This document shows, piece after piece, positions 59,036 to 64,000 of a stretch of 64,000 nucleotides of DNA (position 1 is the stretch's first letter; every line of letters starts with the position of its first letter). The notes beneath the pieces are model-generated. The model worked only from the letters and a program-made list of their open reading frames with translations, did no database searches and had not been told where the DNA came from. Source of the DNA: Nitrospirota bacterium (GTDB taxonomy: Bacteria; Nitrospirota; Thermodesulfovibrionia; Thermodesulfovibrionales; Magnetobacteriaceae). The position numbers were made by a program, and so were the translations under genes. The stretch is from positions 31,645 to 95,644 of the forward strand of contig JADFYO010000005.1 of the NCBI GenBank assembly GCA_015233015.1, written 5' to 3'.

Positions 59036-59593
59036 TCAGTGTCCAACATACTTGCCGCCTTCAAATCTTCCGGTTTGTTGTTTCCCGTTTGGCCCGGTTG
59101 CAGTGCCCTGACCGTCTGGTTTGCCGTCTTTAAACTCCCCGGTATAGCTCCCTCCATCGGCACTGGCCGATGTCCCTTTGCCGTTTGGTTTGCCGTCTTT
59201 AAACTCGCCGGTGTACTTTCCCCCATCGGGGTAGAGCATCGTGCCAGGGCCGTTTGGTTTGCCATCCTTAAACTCGCCGGTGTACTTTATTCCATCGGGT
59301 AACATTGCCGTGCCCTGGCCGTTAGGTCTGCCGTCTTTAAACTCGCCGGTGTATTTTACTCCGTTTGGCGAGGTAGTAGTGCCCTTACCGTTGGGCTTAC
59401 CGTCTTTGAAGTCCCCGACATAGGTTCCTCCATCGGGTCTGACCGCCGTTCCCGGCCCGTTTGGCATACCATTTTTAAACTCACCGGTGTACTTTACACC
59501 ATCTGGCCCGGTGAAAGTCATTTGTTCGGCATATGCTGTCAAATACAAGATGCTCATCGACATAAGGACAGCGACTAAAATACGTTTTACCAT
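59036..59593 (-). CDS. secreted MORN-repeat protein
   Basis: A 185-residue protein with a signal peptide (KRILVAVLMSMSILYLTAYA) and about seven MORN units of 23 residues (core YTGEFKDGKPNGKGT). GGAG precedes ATG 59593. MORN repeats form elongated beta sheets that bind membranes or proteins. The coding units are nearly identical in DNA, so copy number may vary. It ends about 15 bases before the preceding membrane-protein gene in the same direction, so the two could be co-transcribed. Confidence 0.88.
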   Translation of the reverse strand: MVKRILVAVLMSMSILYLTAYAEQMTFTGPDGVKYTGEFKNGMPNGPGTAVRPDGGTYVGDFKDGKPNGKGTTTSPNGVKYTGEFKDGRPNGQGTAMLPDGIKYTGEFKDGKPNGPGTMLYPDGGKYTGEFKDGKPNGKGTSASADGGSYTGEFKDGKPDGQGTATGPNGKQQTGRFEGGKYVGH

Positions 59594-59694
59594 GTGAGGT
59601 CTCCTTTCAAAAAGTTGTTTAAGAACAGTCAGGCTCAAAAACTACGCAGCCACACAACGCACTATAATATATTGTTACCGGCAAAATCAAGGAG

Positions 59695-59775
59695 CATCCT
59701 TCGACAGGCTCAGGATGATTCAAAGAAAGGATGATTCAAATAAAGGGATGATTCAAATAAAGGATGATTCAAAGA
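59695..59775 (+). repeat. interspersed repeat arm with tandem GGATGATTCAAA units
   Basis: One CATCCTTCGACAGGC arm is followed by four copies of a 16-base unit with the core GGATGATTCAAA (A/T/G variants). The array runs into the start of the degenerate module gene and supplies its possible ATG codons. Confidence 0.8.
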
Positions 59776-60347
59776 ATGGTTAAGAATCCCAAATTAATGT
59801 CCGATACGTCATATATGTCAAAACCGGACGTTAAAATTACAAGGCTTGACGGCAGGATGTTTGGGGATGAGTTGTGGAAGGCAAGAGATGAGGCCGAGGA
59901 TTGGGCAAAGGAGAACTTACAGGGAAAGTCCTTTGTTAATAAAGACACTGGTTGGGGTATTGATATAGCAAACAAAGGCATTAAAAAGATACGAAGTGGA
60001 GACCGACTAACGCCTCTTGACCATCTTGAAGCTGTTAGGGCAATACCAGACCTTATAAAAAATGCTGTGTTGGATGAAACACGTCCGGTAACAATCCAGA
60101 TTTTAAGAACATACACCTCTTTTATGCACCGTTAGAAATAGATGGCAAACTTTATCGTGCAAAATTAACTGTGAGAGAAAGTGTCTATGGAAAGAAGTTT
60201 TATGACCACAGCTTGACAGAATTAGAAAAGCCCGCTGGAACCCGCGCGGACGATACCTCTTCAGGCAGTGCGTCTCGCACTCCACAGCAGGCTTATACCC
60301 TTAGTGTAAATGATTTACTCAAAGATGTCAAGACCTCAGATGTTTAA
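59776..60347 (+). pseudogene. free-standing degenerate copy of the phage polyvalent-protein module
   Basis: The frame from ATG 59776 gives KPDVKITRLDGRMFGDELW...IPDLIKNAVLDETRP, and a frame change near 60090 continues with FYAPLEIDGKLYRAKLTV...KKFYDHSLTELEKP and ends at TAA 60345-60347. It is the same domain as residues about 658-848 of the polyvalent protein, without any of the surrounding phage protein. A shift of reading frame (and loss of a few bases) makes it a pseudogene unless it was meant to be read by frameshifting. Confidence 0.8.
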
Positions 60348-60360
60348 AATCTTTGTTCTT

Positions 60361-60879
60361 CTATGCACGCTCTTCGGGGTCGGTCCACCGTGCGTCGGCC
60401 TCTGATTTTTCAAGGAGTATTTCTCTCGTCTTTGCTCTTTTAGCGTCGAGGGCGGCCCTTATCTCCGGGTATTTAATGGAGAGAATTGAACAGGCCAGAT
60501 ACGCCGCGTTTGCCGCGCCGTTTATCGCAACCGTGGCTACCGGTATGCCCGAAGGCATTTGCACGGTTGAGTAGAGGGCGTCAACACCGTTGAGTTCTCC
60601 CGATTTAATGGGCACTCCGATGACGGGAAGCGTTGTGTTGGCAGCAATAGCTCCGGCCAGATGAGCGGCCATCCCCGCCCCGGCAATGATTACCTCTATG
60701 CCCCTGTCCCTCGCACTCTTTGCGTACAGGGCAGTTTCATCGGGAGTACGGTGGGCCGAACTTATTTTTATCTCATAACTTACGCCCATTTCCTTTAATA
60801 CCTCGGCCGTTTTTCTCATTATTGGAAGGTCGCTCTCGCTTCCCATCACAACTGCGGCAAGTGGCGCGTTATCTTTCAT
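60361..60879 (-). CDS. purE: 5-(carboxyamino)imidazole ribonucleotide mutase
   Basis: PurE moves the carboxyl group in purine synthesis (N5-CAIR to CAIR). The 172 residues contain the active-site motifs [27 protein letters not shown] and PVIGVPI, with [16 protein letters not shown] later. ATG 60879 is preceded by CAGGAG at eight bases, inside the end of the upstream gene (11-base overlap). purK is not in the window. Confidence 0.96.
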   Translation of the reverse strand: MKDNAPLAAVVMGSESDLPIMRKTAEVLKEMGVSYEIKISSAHRTPDETALYAKSARDRGIEVIIAGAGMAAHLAGAIAANTTLPVIGVPIKSGELNGVDALYSTVQMPSGIPVATVAINGAANAAYLACSILSIKYPEIRAALDAKRAKTREILLEKSEADARWTDPEERA

Positions 60880-62176
60880 CCTGTTGTCTCCTGAGGGATT
60901 CGTTATTCTTTTTTTTGAGCTTATGCTCATACATCAGCCGGTCTGCCGCTGCCATCAGGGCGTTTATCGTCAAATCGCTCTCCGGTCTGTAGAGCACAAA
61001 CCCGATGCTTAGGGATATCTTATATGGACAGTCCTGCCGTTCATTGTATGGAGCCACGGTACTGAGCAGCCGCTCTGTAACCACTTCCTCTGTTATGCCA
61101 AAGATTTCAGTAATTAACACAACAAACTCATCGCCGCCTATGCGGCCTATTATGTCGGATTCCCTGAATGTCTCCTTTAGTATAAACGCCGTATCCATAA
61201 TCGCGGCGTCTCCCGCTGAATGGCCAAGCGTGTCGTTTATTCGCTTAAGACCATCTACATCTATAAAGACCACGGCCACCTCTTTGTTAAATCTCTTTGC
61301 GCGCTTGAGCTGGTGTTCGGCGAGTATATAAAATCCACGGCGGTTGTTGAGCGCGGTCATGCTGTCGGTAAGCACCATGTGGCGGAGCTTGTCTTCCAGT
61401 TCCTTTCTGCTTGTCTGGTCCTGAAACGTGATGACAGCGCCAAGTATATTCCCTTTTTCGTCCTGTATAGACGCCGTTGTTACGCTTACAGAGATTGCAT
61501 TGCCGGTATTTGTTATCAGCAAACGGTCTGTTAAACTAACGGGGGTTGCAGCACCCACAATGCAGGCAAAGGCGTCCCCCGATGAGCCTTCATAGGCAGT
61601 GGCATCTTTAAGCGTTATCAGTTCCCCTATTGGAAACCCTACCGCCTCGTCTTCATTCAGGCCGGCCAGCCTTGCCGCAGCTTTATTGATAAATGTAACG
61701 CGCCCGTCAGCGTCCGTAGTGATTACACCATCGCCTATGCTCATCAGGGTAGTGGAAAACCACTCATGGCTCTCCCTGAGCTGACGCTGCATTTTATCCT
61801 TGTATAGCGCCATTTCTATCGTCGTGTAGAGTTCCCTCTCCCGAAACGGTTTAAGCAGATATCCGAAGGGTTCTGTTATCTTTGCCCTTTCCAATATGTA
61901 TTCGTCCGAGTATGAGGTCAAAAATATAACAGGCGTGCCCACAGCACAATGTATCAGCCTGGCCGCTTCAATGCCATCCATTGGCCCGTCAAGCACAACA
62001 TCCATCAACACAACGTCTGCCTTGTCAGATTGAGCGTGTTTTATCGCCTCAGTGGCCGTCGAAGACACAGAAGTAACGGTATAGCCGAAATCCATAAGGG
62101 TCCGCCTTATGTCTATGGCGATAACCCCCTCGTCCTCGACTATCATAACACGTGCCTTGTTTTTTTCATATGCCAT
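60869..62176 (-). CDS. response regulator-PAS-GGDEF diguanylate cyclase
   Basis: A receiver domain (about 8-125, Asp59 in [11 protein letters not shown]) precedes a PAS domain (about 135-255, [15 protein letters not shown]) and a GGDEF domain (about 270-425). GGDEF is intact in [10 protein letters not shown], and RESD five residues before it is the RxxD inhibitory site. It should make cyclic di-GMP under phosphorylation control. It is in one unit with the upstream kinase gene (eight-base gap) and overlaps purE. Confidence 0.95.
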   Translation of the reverse strand: MAYEKNKARVMIVEDEGVIAIDIRRTLMDFGYTVTSVSSTATEAIKHAQSDKADVVLMDVVLDGPMDGIEAARLIHCAVGTPVIFLTSYSDEYILERAKITEPFGYLLKPFRERELYTTIEMALYKDKMQRQLRESHEWFSTTLMSIGDGVITTDADGRVTFINKAAARLAGLNEDEAVGFPIGELITLKDATAYEGSSGDAFACIVGAATPVSLTDRLLITNTGNAISVSVTTASIQDEKGNILGAVITFQDQTSRKELEDKLRHMVLTDSMTALNNRRGFYILAEHQLKRAKRFNKEVAVVFIDVDGLKRINDTLGHSAGDAAIMDTAFILKETFRESDIIGRIGGDEFVVLITEIFGITEEVVTERLLSTVAPYNERQDCPYKISLSIGFVLYRPESDLTINALMAAADRLMYEHKLKKKNNESLRRQQDER

Positions 62177-62184
62177 ATATCTGC

Positions 62185-63477
62185 CTAAAGAGGGCGGTGC
62201 TTCGCGAGTTCTTCGCTTGTTTTTGAGAGTCTGCCTATCAGTGTCCTTAGAAATACCTTATTAAAGCGCAGCTGGCAGTGGGTGGACATCTTCTCTATAA
62301 GCGTACCGCTTAGTTTTATCAGCGCCACGGAGGTTAGAGATACAATACCGGCAGTACGCTGTGTCTTTGCCAGGTATCCCATTTCTCCAAAGCAGTCGCC
62401 GGCCTTGAGTGCGACAATCGCCTTATCTCCTTTGCTCACCAGCACATCGCCGGAGATTATCACATAAAATGAGTCGTCAATATCGCCTTCGGTTATTATT
62501 TGTTCACCTGCTCCATATTGTTCCCACGCACCAGCGCTTATAACCTCGGTCAGTTCGGAATCGAAAAACCCGTTGAAAAAATTCAGTTTTTTCATCTGCT
62601 CAAACTTTGCCTGTTCCTTTATGTCCGCCACGGGGCGCCTAAGATTTCTGTAAACCTTGCTGAGGTCGGCGGCAAAGTCCAGTCCGCGGGGGTAACGGTT
62701 TCGCGGATCTTTTGCCATTGCCTTTGTGACGATTTGCTCCAGCTCCTCGGGAATGTCCTTGTTGTAATGGCTCATAGGAGGCGGGGTTTCATTAACTATT
62801 TTAAAAACGAGGCTTGAAACGTTTTCGGAATCAAACGGCACAATATGCGCGAGCAGCTCATACATCACAGAGCCAAGCGAAAACAGGTCTGTCTGGCTGG
62901 TAATCTCCTCCTCCTTCACCTGCTCCGGCGACATATACTTTGGCGAGCCTATAATGCCTCCGATTTGCGTAACCTCTGCGCTGATTATCTGGGCTATGCT
63001 GAAATCCCCAATTTTTACGTCCATATCGGAGGTAAGCATAATGTTGCTAGGCTTTATATCGCGATGAACTACACCCATGCTGTGGGCGTAGTCGATGGCC
63101 TTGCAGCACTTGAATATTATCTCTATAGCTTTATCTATGGGCAGAACTTCGTTTTTCTTATTAAAATCCTTCAGGGTCTTTGCCCCTTTGACATATTCCA
63201 TGACAAGATAGCAGTATTTCCCTTCAATTCCGGCGTCGTGGACGTGAATAATATTAGGATGGTCGAGCATAGCGGCGATACGTGCCTCGTTGAAGAATAG
63301 CCTGCGCTGACGTGCTGCGGAGTCCTTGTCGTTGCCCCTGTCAGTGTCTGTAATTTTTATGGCCACTTCACGGTTGATAAACGGGTCGTAGCCGCGATAC
63401 ACGACAGCCATGCCCCCGTGGCCAAGTTCCTCTTTAACATCATACTTTCCTACTTTTTGAATGTTTAGTTGAGCCAC
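62185..63477 (-). CDS. Ser/Thr protein kinase with C-terminal cyclic-nucleotide-binding domain
   Basis: A 430-residue protein. The kinase domain (about 8-275) has GHGGMAVVY, VAIKI (Lys41) and HRDIKPSN. DFG is changed to DFS in KIGDFSIAQ, but its Asp is kept. The C-terminal 130 residues form a cNMP-binding beta barrel (FNGFFDSEL, GEQIITEGDIDDSFYVIISG, GDCFGEMGYL). The family Arg after GEMG-x(n) lies in KTQRTAG, so a ligand can probably bind. Kinase and sensor in one chain recall PKG-like control. It precedes the GGDEF response regulator in the operon. Confidence 0.94.
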   Translation of the reverse strand: MAQLNIQKVGKYDVKEELGHGGMAVVYRGYDPFINREVAIKITDTDRGNDKDSAARQRRLFFNEARIAAMLDHPNIIHVHDAGIEGKYCYLVMEYVKGAKTLKDFNKKNEVLPIDKAIEIIFKCCKAIDYAHSMGVVHRDIKPSNIMLTSDMDVKIGDFSIAQIISAEVTQIGGIIGSPKYMSPEQVKEEEITSQTDLFSLGSVMYELLAHIVPFDSENVSSLVFKIVNETPPPMSHYNKDIPEELEQIVTKAMAKDPRNRYPRGLDFAADLSKVYRNLRRPVADIKEQAKFEQMKKLNFFNGFFDSELTEVISAGAWEQYGAGEQIITEGDIDDSFYVIISGDVLVSKGDKAIVALKAGDCFGEMGYLAKTQRTAGIVSLTSVALIKLSGTLIEKMSTHCQLRFNKVFLRTLIGRLSKTSEELAKHRPL

Positions 63478-63571
63478 ATTTTTCTCTCCGCTTATACTTT
63501 AACATAACAAAGTTTATGCCGATTTTACAAGACGACGCGGTAGCACAGATGCGCGCGGCATGTCAAGTGGA

Positions 63572-63601
63572 TTGACAAGATTTTTTTTATTCTGGTATTG
63601 T
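63572..63601 (+). promoter_or_regulatory. leaderless-type promoter of the second coiled-coil gene
   Basis: TTGACA and TATTGT are 18 bases apart, with six bases (AAAGAC) to the ATG. The box order and flanks match the promoter at 28013-28041. Confidence 0.7.
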
Positions 63602-63607
63602 AAAGAC

Positions 63608-63907
63608 ATGGTGAAGTCTCTGGACACGTTGAATATATTTGAGCGGTTAAGAACTGCCGAACTTAGCGACAGGGCTGCCAAAGAGATAGCCGAAGTCCTG
63701 CGAGAGGTCATTGAAGACCGCCTTGCAACTAAGACAGACCTTGAAATCACTAAATCTGCCCTTGAACTTAAGATGGAATCCCTGGAACTTAAAATGGAAT
63801 CCGTTAAGTCAGAATTAAAGGCAGACATAGAAAGGTCCGGGAAAGACTCCATTAAATGGATGCTGGCTTTCTGTGAGGTAAGCTGGAAAAAGTGGACACC
63901 AAAATAG
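63608..63907 (+). CDS. coiled-coil protein (DUF1640-like), 3' end cut by an insertion sequence
   Basis: Paralogue of the gene at 27653. The N-terminus is MVKSLDTLNIFERLRTAELS, and a coiled coil with repeated LELKMESLELKMESVKSELK follows. After SIKWMLAFC the conserved membrane anchor is replaced by EVSWKKWTPK, which is encoded by the end of an insertion sequence. The protein has lost its anchor and is probably non-functional. The leaderless-type promoter is intact. Confidence 0.78.
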   Translation: MVKSLDTLNIFERLRTAELSDRAAKEIAEVLREVIEDRLATKTDLEITKSALELKMESLELKMESVKSELKADIERSGKDSIKWMLAFCEVSWKKWTPK

Positions 63908-64000
63908 AGTAAAATAAGAAACTCAATGGAGGTGTCAGATGGAAAGGATCCCGAATGGGAAGTACACGAAGGAGTTCAGAGAGGAAGCGGCAAAATTAGT
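63872..64000 (+). mobile_element. IS3-type insertion sequence, left end
   Basis: The sequence changes from the coiled-coil gene to a terminal-repeat-like TGTGAGGTAAGCTGGAAAAA and GTGGACACC, typical of IS3-family ends, followed by the start of a transposase gene. The right end is outside the window. Confidence 0.7.
63939..64000 (+). CDS. IS3-family transposase OrfA, 5' part
   Basis: Reads MERIPNGKYTKEFREEAAKL, the usual start of the helix-turn-helix OrfA. GGAGGTG lies four bases before the ATG. It continues beyond the window. Confidence 0.8.
   Translation, partial: MERIPNGKYTKEFREEAAKL

Noticed and set aside
59036..59593. plus-strand frames rich in FAVFKLPGV-like repeats
   Set aside because: They are the antisense of the MORN repeats.

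Overview
The window looks like chromosome of a Gram-negative bacterium with a large regulatory repertoire. Hanks-type Ser/Thr kinases, a PP2C phosphatase, FHA and cyclase domains, GGDEF signalling, a LuxR regulator, an Rpn-family protein and a type IV pilus minor-pilin operon all occur here. Together with the interspersed palindromes (the CATCCTTCGACAGGCTCAGG type and the GTCATTCC type), this would fit a deep-branching lineage such as Nitrospirota. That placement is inference from gene style, not a database match.

Layout. (1) 1-4.1 kb: a truncated receiver-histidine kinase, a LuxR-type regulator, tRNA-Val(CAC), an Rpn-like protein and a metallo-beta-lactamase-fold hydrolase. (2) 4.2-11.3 kb, minus strand: a signalling operon encoding an FHA-zinc finger-kinase, a PP2C-FHA-class III cyclase fusion, and a zinc ribbon-kinase-TPR protein with two seven-bladed WD40 propellers. 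(3) 11.4-20.2 kb: a secreted serine hydrolase, a lipoprotein, a probable 6S RNA, then rarA-rny-ymdB-osmC-pgpA-thpR packed with small overlaps, ending at tRNA-Asn(GTT).

(4) 20.25-39.4 kb: a decayed prophage or composite integrative element abutting tRNA-Asn. It has an XRE repressor whose frame runs into the tRNA, a lambda-O-like replication protein with three poly-G tracts, a tyrosine recombinase, a noncoding zone rich in designed-looking stem-loops, and a ribbon-helix-helix protein. These are followed by an IS630 remnant fused to a broken terminase, a P22-like capsid and adaptor region, tail-fibre, coiled-coil and polyvalent proteins, and a frameshifted C5 DNA methyltransferase. Deletions, in-frame stops and frameshifts show it is defective. 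Two 74-bp direct repeats resembling the 3' half of a tRNA-Ser lie at 24.35 and 39.52 kb, around the structural module.

(5) 39.6-48.4 kb: queE, then a minus-strand operon (B12/radical SAM, carbamoyltransferase, GT39-like, multi-spanning membrane protein) and a polyprenyl-phosphate-sugar synthase, which suggests surface glycan or glycoprotein modification. The last membrane gene of the operon is bracketed exactly by 109-bp inverted repeats. (6) 48.4-57.3 kb: a PilY1-like adhesin followed by four minor prepilin/PilX-type genes. (7) 57.5-64 kb: another GT-C membrane protein, a MORN-repeat protein, a degenerate copy of a phage polyvalent-protein module, purE, a response regulator-PAS-GGDEF protein, a kinase with a C-terminal cyclic-nucleotide-binding domain, and a coiled-coil gene interrupted by an IS3-type element at the right edge.

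The most interesting signals are: the stem-loop family with a constant TCYTCAC loop (22.75-22.87 kb); the 109-bp inverted repeats around a surface-glycan gene; the AT-rich module shared by a phage polyvalent protein and a free-standing pseudogene; promoters positioned for leaderless transcription, with a conserved sequence in front of two coiled-coil paralogues; and a single-polypeptide kinase/cyclic-nucleotide-sensor in the same genome segment as a kinase-linked cyclase.
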